Source of the DNA: CALAZP01 sp964410725
GTDB taxonomy: Bacteria; Bacteroidota; Bacteroidia; Chitinophagales; Saprospiraceae
Reading direction: 5' to 3'
DNA: 64,000 nt
Assembly (NCBI GenBank): GCA_964410725.1
Contig: CAYPID010000001.1
Span: forward strand, 253,373 to 317,372
The translations under genes and the position numbers were made by a program. The notes below the pieces were generated by a model, which saw only the letters and a program-made list of their open reading frames with translations, was not told the DNA's origin and did not search any database. Of the stretch, positions 18,420 through 26,373 are shown piece by piece; position 1 is the first letter of the stretch; each line of letters begins with the position of its first letter.

Positions 18420-19133
18420 TTAACTGCCTATTAAAAAAACAGCAGGTCTTTTGTGAAGTTTTGGTCTCTCTTCAGATTTCCAATTTCCAATTGAATCTCG
18501 CCTGATCATTTGCGATGGGAGCGTCAAATCTGCCGCAATAGCCAAATGGGTATCTTGGTGCAAACATTGAATCGCAGCATCAAGCAACTGGTCATTCCGG
18601 TAAGGAGTTTCGATAAAAATTTCCGTACAACCAGATTGCCTGACGCTTCTTTCTAGTTGTACCAATTTGTTTTGCAAATTATTTTTTTCTCTGGGCAAAT
18701 AACCATTGAAACGAAAATTCTGGCCATTGAATCCACTACCCATCAATGCTAATAATACTGATGAGGGTCCCGCAACAGGGACTACCTTATACCCGAATTG
18801 GTGCGCTAACTGAACAGCTAAGGCACCAGGATCCGCAATGCCCGGGCATCCAGCTTCAGACACAATCCCTACATCTCTTCCAACTTCCAAAGGATGTAAT
18901 AAGGCCTCCATCGCTTCCTCAACCATTCCTTTAGTCCATTCGTGGACTTCTATGCCTTCAAAATTGGTCTCTGGTGCAATTTCCTTTAAAAAACGTCTAA
19001 AGGTTCTAGCTCGCTCAGCTATAAAATAATCTAATTCGCTTAGTTTTTGAATCCCTGCTATACTTAACGATTCTGCTCCTCCTATGCCTAATGGTAGAGG
19101 TAGTAAATACATGGTTCCAATGGCTTTTTTCAT
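18420..19133 (-). CDS. Tetrapyrrole-methylase-fold SAM-dependent methyltransferase (RsmI-related)
   Basis: A 237-residue cytoplasmic enzyme; the ATG at 19133 is preferred over a TTG three codons upstream. The fold signature is TMYLLPLPLGIGG at the N-terminus, then VGIVSEAGCPGIADPGALAV (near residue 90) and VPVAGPSSVLLALMGSGFNG (near 120). These correspond to the RsmI family, which methylates C1402 of 16S rRNA. However, the N-terminus is shortened, and this is the separate Bacteroidota subgroup annotated simply as SAM-dependent methyltransferase. The target is unknown. It is divergent from scpA with about 58 bp between starts. Confidence 0.8.
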   Translation of the reverse strand: MKKAIGTMYLLPLPLGIGGAESLSIAGIQKLSELDYFIAERARTFRRFLKEIAPETNFEGIEVHEWTKGMVEEAMEALLHPLEVGRDVGIVSEAGCPGIADPGALAVQLAHQFGYKVVPVAGPSSVLLALMGSGFNGQNFRFNGYLPREKNNLQNKLVQLERSVRQSGCTEIFIETPYRNDQLLDAAIQCLHQDTHLAIAADLTLPSQMIRRDSIGNWKSEERPKLHKRPAVFLIGS

Positions 19134-19179
19134 GGCACTCAACCCTTTATTTTATGTGTTTAAAGATACCCGAAAATCC

Positions 19180-19187
19180 TATTTTTG
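19180..19187 (+). promoter_or_regulatory. -7 box immediately upstream of scpA
   Basis: TATTTTTG fits TAnnTTTG exactly and ends only 4 bp before the scpA ATG at 19192. If used, transcription would begin at or next to the start codon, giving a leaderless mRNA. The -33 element is degenerate (TTTA near 19159). Confidence 0.45.
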
Positions 19188-19191
19188 ACCC

Positions 19192-19950
19192 ATGGGCGAA
19201 ACTTTTACCATCAAACTAGAACATTTTGAAGGACCTTTTGACCTTCTTTTGTTTTTCATTGAAAGGGATGAATTAGATATTCACGATATTCCTATTGCAT
19301 CAATTACCGACGATTTCTTGGCCTATATAAAGGACATGGAAACATTAAATATTGATTTGGCTAGTGAATTCGTAGTCGTAGCTGCCACCCTCTGCAGAAT
19401 TAAAGCCAAGATGTTACTTCCTCGAAAAAGTATAGATGAAGAAGGACAAGAAATTGATCCCAGGGAAGAGTTGGTCAACAGATTGTTGGAATACAAGCAA
19501 TACAAAAGTATTCTGCAAGAAATGAGGGAATTAGAAGAAAAAAGATCCCAAAAATATACCCGAGGAAATGTGATTAACGAATTACAGGATATTGCTACGC
19601 GGGCATTAGTGGATGTGGAAATGGAATCTGTAAGCCTTTTTAAAATCCTAAAAGCTTTTCAGCGTGTAATGGAACGGTTTGAAAACACCAAACCAAGAGC
19701 CATACATGAAATAGCTAATTTTCAATACGATATCGATAATCAATCTCCACTAATTATAAATTTGCTTAAAAATAATGGAGGCAAAAAACTAGGCTTTGAG
19801 AAAATTTTTGAAAAGTGTGAAAATAGAATCCATGCCATAGTTACCTTTCTGGCCATCTTGGAACTATTAAATCTTCAAACCATCCAAATCATTCAGGGCG
19901 AAGGTTACAATAATTTCTGGATTGAATTATCTCAAGAAAACCAAGATTGA
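19192..19950 (+). CDS. scpA: Segregation and condensation protein A
   Basis: The kleisin subunit that, with ScpB and Smc, compacts and segregates the chromosome. It has 252 residues. The N-terminal signature is FTIKLEHFEGPFDLLLFFIE followed by RDELDIHDIPIASITDDFL, and the kleisin C-terminal winged helix is near residues 195-245 (IHAIVTFLAILELL). The middle contains the LCRIKAKMLLPRK segment. The ATG is supported by alignment of EGPFDLLLFFI to the family. Its 3' end overlaps the convergent DUF5682 gene by 19 bp. scpB and smc are not in the window. Confidence 0.93.
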   Translation: MGETFTIKLEHFEGPFDLLLFFIERDELDIHDIPIASITDDFLAYIKDMETLNIDLASEFVVVAATLCRIKAKMLLPRKSIDEEGQEIDPREELVNRLLEYKQYKSILQEMRELEEKRSQKYTRGNVINELQDIATRALVDVEMESVSLFKILKAFQRVMERFENTKPRAIHEIANFQYDIDNQSPLIINLLKNNGGKKLGFEKIFEKCENRIHAIVTFLAILELLNLQTIQIIQGEGYNNFWIELSQENQD

Positions 19951-22136
19951 ATTTGGGGAAGAATCATTTTAAGTCTCTTTTGATCCCATTCCATTTCTTG
20001 GTCTTTATCGTCTTTTTCTTGAAGCAGGACTTTTCTCATGATTCTTTGTTTTTCGTTACCTGAATATTTGGAAAAAGTGCGTCTCAGAATGGGTAGAACT
20101 TCCATAAAGCGATTTTGGTCCAATCTTGAAATCCAATCATCCAATAACACCAATAAAGAAGGTTGATACAATAGTAGCCCCGCTGATCCAAATAAAAAAC
20201 CTTCTAACCACCTTCCAATTTTTTCCAATTCATCTCTTTGTGAGAGTTCTAAAACAAAATATTTTTGAGTTCTTTCCAACGAAATTATTCCTTTATCATA
20301 AAGTATTCGAAGTATTCCTCCCCTAATTTTAGGAGCGGATTCTTTTTGTTCTAACACCCCCTTCAAAGCATTCAACCATTTAACTTGATCATCTGAATGT
20401 TCTAAAAAGCCAATTAAATGATGGGTTATTTGGATGGTTGAAAAAAACTGATCAGCCTCCTCTTCATTCATTTGGAAAACAAATGGCTGTATTCCTAAAC
20501 AAATCCTAGTAATTAAATCGTCAATCAACCAATCGAGTACATTTTGATCAACATTTCTAACATCCCCATATCTTCTCAATGGGATTAATTCGTTGAGTAC
20601 TTGCATTTGAGATTCGGTATCCCGCTGTCCAACTCCCGTTTCCTGTAGTTTTCTCAATAATGGCTGAACCACTTCTTTTAGATCTGCTTTAATCACATGA
20701 TCTAACATTTTGGCCAGTCGAACTGGGTCCTTAGCCGCCTCAATTTTATGATTAATCTTGTTTAACAAGGCCTCTTCAATTGTTTTCCCCCATCTGCCAC
20801 ATTGAATAATTTGAATCAGAATCCGAGGGTGCCATTTTAAGGACCAACGCTCGTTAAAACTGCCTTGTGCAAGGGCTTTACTCGTTAATTTCCTTCCCCA
20901 TTCTATTTCTAGTAACAACAGTCGATGCAGAAAAATACTTACTTGAAGTTGATTGGGCTTGCGCAAATCCAATTCTTTTCTGTGTATTTGATCGTTTTCC
21001 ATAGAGGAGGACAAACGAAGACTTTTAACTGTTTTTAAAAAATCCTTCTGAATTGGGATTTGAGGAGCTTCTTTAGGGATTTTACCCACTCGATTATTGG
21101 TCAATAAATTTTTGTAAATGGCATCCAATTGCGCCTGCTTTCCTTGACACAATACTGTTAGTGCGGCATCTTCTAATTCCTTTAAGCCAGGAATTTTTAA
21201 ATTCCTCAACCCTGCCAATGCATTGGCAAGTCCAACTGCTTCCATCACCTCAGCGGAAGAGGCATCTAAATTTTTTCTTCTTAATAATCTTGCAGCCTTG
21301 ACCATCCATCTAACGACTGCTTGTTTGGGGTGGAAAAACAAAGATTCATACCAAAATGGCGCGTGAACTCCGGAGTTATATCCTTGACTTGGAGTCATTT
21401 GTTCATAACTCCAGGGAATTAGGCATGCCGTGCATGGTTCTTTTTTTCTACCCTTTAATATCGATTGATCATCCTTTTCCTTAATGGAATGATATTCTTG
21501 TAACCTTGGGACATGCCAGGCTCCGCAGACTACGGCAATTTTCTCAAACCCTTCCTTGATTGCCTTTCTTATTTGTTTTCTCATCCAAGCTTCTCGCCAA
21601 ATATTCATTCCATTGACTTCTTGCACCCCATTAGGCCTCAAAGTTTCCATCATATTAGCTATGGCATCAAAAATAGCAGTGCTCCCTTCTTGCTCTTCGA
21701 AAGTCACCTCCCACCATCTCTCATAATCAGAATACCCTGCTAATTGGGCCATTTTACCCAAAGGGTCTATTTCCCAGTCATTGGCACGAGCGGAAAGATT
21801 TAAAGTGGGTAAGTTTTGTTCTCTGACGAATTGATAAGCCATAGGTAAATCTATAGCGCGTATGGGAATTTGGAACTGTTGGGAATGAACGATAGCTTGA
21901 TATTCTGGAGAAAAAACTGCCATTGGCAAATAAGATGCTTTGGAAGGATCATTCTTGGCGTACAACAGACAAGCTATGGGAAGCGTCATTCCTGGCGATG
22001 AAAAGAACTTGAATGTTTGATCCATTTCTTCTGGGGCCTCTACCAGAATACAGTCGGGCTTCCAAGTGAAGAGCGCATTTTTTAAACTATTAGCTGAGCC
22101 GGGGCCGTGGTGTCTAATTCCAAAAAATTTAACCAT
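19932..22136 (-). CDS. DUF5682 family protein (YehM-like) of a MoxR-associated system
   Basis: A 734-residue cytoplasmic protein recognised from its opening FFGIRHHGPGSANSLKNAL, LVEAPEEMD, and a second block AVVCGAWHVPRL (near residue 200). The spaced GxxH-type motifs resemble the EreA/ChaN/TraB (TIKI) superfamily of putative hydrolases; that link is inference. The C-terminal two thirds are helical, with LLLLEIEWGRKLTSKAL and alpha-repeat-like stretches. In E. coli the counterpart YehM is encoded beside a MoxR ATPase (YehL) and a VWA protein (YehP). Here it lies directly downstream of the MoxR gene (no spacer). Biological role unknown. Confidence 0.82.
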   Translation of the reverse strand: MVKFFGIRHHGPGSANSLKNALFTWKPDCILVEAPEEMDQTFKFFSSPGMTLPIACLLYAKNDPSKASYLPMAVFSPEYQAIVHSQQFQIPIRAIDLPMAYQFVREQNLPTLNLSARANDWEIDPLGKMAQLAGYSDYERWWEVTFEEQEGSTAIFDAIANMMETLRPNGVQEVNGMNIWREAWMRKQIRKAIKEGFEKIAVVCGAWHVPRLQEYHSIKEKDDQSILKGRKKEPCTACLIPWSYEQMTPSQGYNSGVHAPFWYESLFFHPKQAVVRWMVKAARLLRRKNLDASSAEVMEAVGLANALAGLRNLKIPGLKELEDAALTVLCQGKQAQLDAIYKNLLTNNRVGKIPKEAPQIPIQKDFLKTVKSLRLSSSMENDQIHRKELDLRKPNQLQVSIFLHRLLLLEIEWGRKLTSKALAQGSFNERWSLKWHPRILIQIIQCGRWGKTIEEALLNKINHKIEAAKDPVRLAKMLDHVIKADLKEVVQPLLRKLQETGVGQRDTESQMQVLNELIPLRRYGDVRNVDQNVLDWLIDDLITRICLGIQPFVFQMNEEEADQFFSTIQITHHLIGFLEHSDDQVKWLNALKGVLEQKESAPKIRGGILRILYDKGIISLERTQKYFVLELSQRDELEKIGRWLEGFLFGSAGLLLYQPSLLVLLDDWISRLDQNRFMEVLPILRRTFSKYSGNEKQRIMRKVLLQEKDDKDQEMEWDQKRLKMILPQIQSWFS

Positions 22137-23216
22137 TTAAGATTTCTTTAGGGCCGCTTCATATAAGTCTTTCCACTCTTCTCTTTCTTTAACTACCGTT
22201 TCAAGATATTCTTTCCAAATTAACTGGTCTTGGACTCGATCTTGGACCACTGCTCCTTCAATACTATCGATGAGAAATTTTGCCGATAGGCGTCCATCTC
22301 CAAAAAAATGGGCCATGGTTAATCCATTATTTATTGCCGAAATAGCTTCAGCAGCACTTAGTGTTCCGGAAGGGGTTTTTATTTTAAGCGCACCGTCCTC
22401 TGTAACGCCATTTCTTAACTCTCTGAAAATAGTTACCAATCTACCTATTTCTCTGACCGTATCCTGTTCAGCCACTTTCTTAAAAGGAATGGGATTATCT
22501 GCGACTTTAGAGGAAACTATTTTTACCTCTTCTTCTAATTTTTCGGGAAGAGGCATTATCAAGGTGTTAAAGCGGCGTCTTAAGGCACTAGAAAGTTCGT
22601 TTACTCCTCTATCCCGGTCATTGGCGGTAGCGATTATGTTAAACCCGGGTATTGCTGCAATTTCTTGGTTCAATTCGGGAATGGGCAAAACTTTTTCGGA
22701 TAAAATAGTGATCAAGGCGTCCTGTACATCTGATGGAATCCGGGTCAATTCCTCCACTCGAACCATTTTCCCTTTCTGCATACCTAGCATTACTGGACTC
22801 GGCACTAACGCATTTTCAGTTGGACCTTCAGCGATTAGCCGGGCGTAATTCCAATTGTATCTCAGCGCTTCCTCCCCCAATCCTGCTGTTCCCTGAATCA
22901 ACAAAGAAGAATGGCCACTAATGGCTGCTGCTAAGTTTTCCGCCAACCAAGTCTTAGCCGTTCCGGGTACGCCTAGAAGCAATAAAGCTCGATCTGTTGC
23001 TAAAGTGGCTACAGCAATTTCAATTGATCTTCGCTGGCCAATATACTTGGGTTCAATGGAAGTTCCATCTGGTAATTCCGTACCCATAATATAGTCCACA
23101 ACTGATTTGGGAGACAGTTCCCAGCCCAAAGGCTTTTCTCCTTGATCTATATTTTTGAGGGCTTTTAATTCAAGGGCGTATTTATCCTCAGCATGAGGCC
23201 TGATTACCTTATTCAT
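22137..23216 (-). CDS. MoxR-type AAA+ ATPase (YehL-like)
   Basis: A 359-residue MoxR AAA+ ATPase, thought to remodel protein partners together with a VWA protein. Walker A is LLGVPGTAKTWLAENLAA (near residue 78). The Walker B position reads MVRVEELTRIPSDVQDAL, with VEE in place of the usual DE(I/A)NR, as in the YehL-like subgroup. Sensor 1 is FNIIATANDRDRGVNELSSA (near 195), and the arginine-finger segment LRRRFN follows. The C-terminal lid spans about 225-340. The gene overlaps the truncated DUF5691 gene by 8 bp and abuts DUF5682, so these are one operon. The probable VWA partner is encoded at 53200-54363. Confidence 0.88.
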   Translation of the reverse strand: MNKVIRPHAEDKYALELKALKNIDQGEKPLGWELSPKSVVDYIMGTELPDGTSIEPKYIGQRRSIEIAVATLATDRALLLLGVPGTAKTWLAENLAAAISGHSSLLIQGTAGLGEEALRYNWNYARLIAEGPTENALVPSPVMLGMQKGKMVRVEELTRIPSDVQDALITILSEKVLPIPELNQEIAAIPGFNIIATANDRDRGVNELSSALRRRFNTLIMPLPEKLEEEVKIVSSKVADNPIPFKKVAEQDTVREIGRLVTIFRELRNGVTEDGALKIKTPSGTLSAAEAISAINNGLTMAHFFGDGRLSAKFLIDSIEGAVVQDRVQDQLIWKEYLETVVKEREEWKDLYEAALKKS

Positions 23217-23421
23217 TGTTTGTTTTTTTTGGGGGACATTTCGGATAGATTTTTGCAGATTTCTCCAATTGGATAAATACCATTAATGCTTTTGCCAATC
23301 GCTCCGATGGAATAGCAGGACTCTGGAATCCGTTTTCTTTTAAAAATTGGTCTAAAGCGCGATCGGGATAGAATCGATCCGTACCTAAATAGGCTGCTTT
23401 TAGAAGTTCACTTTTTATCAT
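23209..23421 (-). CDS. N-terminal remnant of a DUF5691 protein
   Basis: A 70-residue product from the ATG at 23421; a TTG nine codons earlier is also in frame. Its opening IKSELLKAAYLGTDRFYPD, then PSERLAKALMVF, matches the beginning of DUF5691 proteins (LLxxALLGTDR pattern), which are normally about 500 residues and sit beside MoxR/DUF5682. The similarity stops at about residue 60, and the tail YPKCPPKKTNNE runs into the MoxR start with an 8-bp overlap. Either the gene is a deletion remnant or a minimal version is kept as a short peptide. The stop codon of the glycosyltransferase gene lies 27 bp upstream. Confidence 0.55.
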   Translation of the reverse strand: MIKSELLKAAYLGTDRFYPDRALDQFLKENGFQSPAIPSERLAKALMVFIQLEKSAKIYPKCPPKKTNNE

Positions 23422-23448
23422 GTGTTTTCGCTTTGACCCTTTGTCCAA

Positions 23449-24447
23449 TTAATAAAAAGAATAACAGCAATCTGGTTTAAAATAAGATTTCAACTGAGCT
23501 TTAGCATTTTCTTTGTCCAAAGGCCCCGAAACTGCAATTATTGCTCTGCCACCAGCACACAACTCTAAAGCTGTAGCTGAATCTTCTATTTTTTTTCCAT
23601 TTATGTAATGTCCCCATTTACTTTCAGTATTACAACTCCACATAAAATCAATACCAGCTTCCCTCAATAGAGCTGCTAACGATTTTCCCTTTTTTCCGGC
23701 ACCCCACAACAGTAAGGGTAGGTTGGCATCAACTACTTTCAAAGCTTTTAAATAGTAAACTTTTAGCTTAAAAAAATTTTGATCTGCATATTCTTTTAAT
23801 TGTCGAGAAGAGCGGCTAGAGTGATCTCTCCAAAGGTGAATCACTTCAGGAACAACTCTAATCTCAAAGCCCGATTGATACAGTCTAAAACAAAAATCGT
23901 AATCCTCTGGATACTGACCGCTTTCAAATCCACCAATTTCTTCAAAATCTTCCCGCCTCATCATCCAGGCAGGCGAGGGAATGATACACTCTTCAAAAAG
24001 ATGATGCCAAGGATTGGGCGACTGCAACACCTCATTGATCCAATTTTGATAATTTATGTAACCCTGTCTCAGTGTTCCCTCATGGGCGAAATATTTGACC
24101 AATCCTGTAGCAATTACTTTAGGCTCCACTATCCCGACTAACCTTTCTATTTTGTATTCAGGCATTAAATCATCGGCATCCATCCTAGTTACCATTTCGC
24201 CCTTAATCTGTAAAGTAGCATAGCGAAGAGCAGGAAGAATACCTTTATCATTAGGGTTTTTGAAAATTCTTACCCGAGCATCTAGGTCTTTAAAGCCAGT
24301 CAAAATCATCCAGCTGCTATCCGTGGAATAATCATCCACGGCTATTAATTCCCAGTTGTTATAGGTTTGCCGAAGAATAGAATTCAAGCAATCTTCCAAA
24401 TATTTTTCAGCGTTATAAACCGGAAAGAGGATGCTTACCTTTTGCAC
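23449..24447 (-). CDS. Family 2 glycosyltransferase with C-terminal Rossmann-like extension
   Basis: A 332-residue protein from a GTG at 24447 (reading MQKVSILFPVYNAEKYL). The frame opens further upstream to 24522, but that extension would overlap the atpD promoter, and the family N-terminus is VSILFPVYN. The GT-A core shows VDDYSTDSS, the DxD equivalent TRMDADDLMP, and GGFESGQYPEDYDFCFRLYQ. These enzymes transfer sugars from nucleotide donors. The last ~80 residues form a second, nucleotide-binding-like unit beginning LLLWGAGKKGKSLAALLREAG. It is the first gene of the DUF5691/MoxR/DUF5682 run on this strand. Confidence 0.75.
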   Translation of the reverse strand: MQKVSILFPVYNAEKYLEDCLNSILRQTYNNWELIAVDDYSTDSSWMILTGFKDLDARVRIFKNPNDKGILPALRYATLQIKGEMVTRMDADDLMPEYKIERLVGIVEPKVIATGLVKYFAHEGTLRQGYINYQNWINEVLQSPNPWHHLFEECIIPSPAWMMRREDFEEIGGFESGQYPEDYDFCFRLYQSGFEIRVVPEVIHLWRDHSSRSSRQLKEYADQNFFKLKVYYLKALKVVDANLPLLLWGAGKKGKSLAALLREAGIDFMWSCNTESKWGHYINGKKIEDSATALELCAGGRAIIAVSGPLDKENAKAQLKSYFKPDCCYSFY

Positions 24448-24484
24448 GGTAACAAATTTTATTTTTATTATCAATTCAAAAGAG

Positions 24485-24492
24485 TAAATTTG
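24485..24492 (+). promoter_or_regulatory. -7 box of the atpDC promoter
   Basis: TAAATTTG matches TAnnTTTG, 39 bp before the atpD ATG, predicting a leader of about 33 nt. A convincing -33 TTTG is absent, although the region upstream is T-rich. Confidence 0.5.
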
Positions 24493-24531
24493 CCCCAATT
24501 TTAGAACAAATACCCCATACATTCAAAAATT

Positions 24532-26046
24532 ATGGCAAATACAGGACGCGTAAAACAGGTAATTGGCCCAGTTGTCGATGTTGTTTTCGACAAGGATAAT
24601 GCAAATATTCCGGAAATTCTAAACGCTTTAGAAATCAAAAAACCTAATGGTGAAATCTTGGTTTTGGAAGTTCAACAGCACCTCGGAGAGGACAGTGTTA
24701 GAACTATCGCAATGGACGCCACCGATGGTCTTACTAGAGGTACTGAAGCGGTAGACACCGGATTACCCATTACTATGCCTGTTGGGGATGCCATTAAGGG
24801 AAGACTTTTTAATGTAGTTGGTGATTCAATTGATGGAATTGGTAAGGTTGAAAAAGGTGCATCTGCTTATCCTATTCACCGAAAACCACCTACTTACGAA
24901 GAATTATCAACTGAACAGGAGGTTCTTTACACTGGAATCAAGGTTATCGATTTAATTGAACCTTACATGAAGGGAGGTAAAATTGGATTGTTTGGAGGAG
25001 CAGGTGTTGGAAAGACTGTTCTTATCATGGAATTAATTAACAATATTGCAAAAGGTTACGAAGGTATATCTGTTTTTGCTGGTGTTGGTGAACGAACTCG
25101 TGAAGGAAACGATTTGCTTAGAGAAATGATTGAAGCAAATGTTATTAAATATGGAGACGAGTTCAAACACAGCATGGAAGAAGGCGGATGGGATTTATCT
25201 AAAGTAGACAAAGCTGAATTGGCAAAATCTCAAGCGACTTTGGTATTCGGACAGATGAACGAACCTCCAGGAGCACGTGCAAGAGTAGCGCTATCTGGAT
25301 TAACCGTTGCTGAATACTACCGAGATGGTGATTTAAATGATCCAACTGGAGGAAAAGATATTCTTTTCTTTATCGATAATATTTTCCGATTTACCCAGGC
25401 AGGTTCTGAAGTTTCGGCCCTTTTGGGACGTATGCCTTCAGCGGTAGGTTATCAGCCAACCCTTGCAACCGAAATGGGATTGATGCAGGAAAGAATTACT
25501 TCAACCAAAAGGGGTTCTATTACCTCTGTACAAGCGGTTTACGTACCTGCAGATGACTTGACTGACCCTGCACCAGCTACAACTTTCGCTCACCTTGATG
25601 CCACTACTGTATTAAGTAGAAAGTTAGCTGCTCAAGGGATATATCCCGCTATTGACCCACTTGATTCTACATCCAGAATATTAGATCCTGCAATCATTGG
25701 GGACGAACACTACAATACTGCACAAAAGGTTATTGGAATTCTACAACGCTACAAAGAACTTCAAGATATTATTGCCATCTTAGGTATGGAGGAATTATCT
25801 GAAGAAGATAAAACCGTAGTACACAGAGCTAGAAGGGTTCAAAGATTCCTTTCTCAACCTTTCCATGTTGCGGAAAACTTTACTGGTATCAAAGGAGTAT
25901 TAGTTCCTATTGAAGAAACTATTAGAGGTTTTAACATGATACTTGACGGAGAAACTGATGAATATCCTGAAGCAGCCTTCAACCTCAAAGGAAATATAGA
26001 TGAGGTTATTGAAGCTGGTAAAAAAATGTTGAGCGAAGCCAAATAA
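24532..26046 (+). CDS. atpD: F0F1 ATP synthase subunit beta
   Basis: Catalytic subunit of the F1 head, 504 residues. The Walker A loop GGAGVGKTVLIMELI is near residue 155, the VFAGVGERTREGNDL motif near 183, the Walker B region ILFFIDNIFRFTQAG near 280, and the family signature PAIDPLDSTSR near 375. It is followed after 12 bp by atpC. As commonly seen in Bacteroidota, the beta-epsilon pair is separate from the other ATP synthase genes, none of which are in this window. Confidence 0.97.
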   Translation: MANTGRVKQVIGPVVDVVFDKDNANIPEILNALEIKKPNGEILVLEVQQHLGEDSVRTIAMDATDGLTRGTEAVDTGLPITMPVGDAIKGRLFNVVGDSIDGIGKVEKGASAYPIHRKPPTYEELSTEQEVLYTGIKVIDLIEPYMKGGKIGLFGGAGVGKTVLIMELINNIAKGYEGISVFAGVGERTREGNDLLREMIEANVIKYGDEFKHSMEEGGWDLSKVDKAELAKSQATLVFGQMNEPPGARARVALSGLTVAEYYRDGDLNDPTGGKDILFFIDNIFRFTQAGSEVSALLGRMPSAVGYQPTLATEMGLMQERITSTKRGSITSVQAVYVPADDLTDPAPATTFAHLDATTVLSRKLAAQGIYPAIDPLDSTSRILDPAIIGDEHYNTAQKVIGILQRYKELQDIIAILGMEELSEEDKTVVHRARRVQRFLSQPFHVAENFTGIKGVLVPIEETIRGFNMILDGETDEYPEAAFNLKGNIDEVIEAGKKMLSEAK

Positions 26047-26058
26047 ATAGCAGTTCTT

Positions 26059-26373
26059 ATGATGCAGATAAACGTACTTACTCCTGATTTAGAAATCTTT
26101 AAAGGCAACATTACCTCTGTTCAAGTGCCTGGAGTTTCTGGTAGGTTTCAAGTTTTAAAAAATCACGCACCTATTGTTTCTGCGTTAGAAGAAGGTGAAA
26201 TTGTTTTCACTACCGCTTCCAATAGTTATGAATACTATGATTTGACTGAGCAAAAAGTCAAATACGGTAATCAAGAAGGTCAGGCATTTAGATTCAAAAT
26301 CTCAGGTGGTTTTATTGAAGTTTTGAATAATCAAATATCCTTACTAGTTAGGGGTGTTAGTCTTCCCGACTAA
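26059..26373 (+). CDS. atpC: F0F1 ATP synthase epsilon subunit
   Basis: A 104-residue central stalk subunit consisting of the N-terminal beta-sandwich only: MQINVLTPDLEIFKGNITSV, VPGVSGRFQVLKNHAPIVSAL and ISGGFIEVLNNQISLLV. It lacks the C-terminal helical hairpin that inhibits the enzyme in other bacteria, as is usual for short Bacteroidota epsilons. Two consecutive ATG codons (26059 and 26062) could serve as start. The last 30 bp overlap the 3' end of the convergent peptidase gene and include a hairpin. Confidence 0.93.
   Translation: MMQINVLTPDLEIFKGNITSVQVPGVSGRFQVLKNHAPIVSALEEGEIVFTTASNSYEYYDLTEQKVKYGNQEGQAFRFKISGGFIEVLNNQISLLVRGVSLPD

Noticed and set aside
22270..22848. 192-codon open frame antisense to the MoxR gene
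   Set aside because: It lies fully inside the well-supported MoxR coding region on the other strand and has low-complexity, Ser/Leu-rich composition typical of a shadow frame.
24448..24522. N-terminal extension of the glycosyltransferase to 24522
   Set aside because: It would leave 9 bp to the divergent atpD start and crosses the atpD promoter; the GT-A domain starts at about the GTG at 24447.
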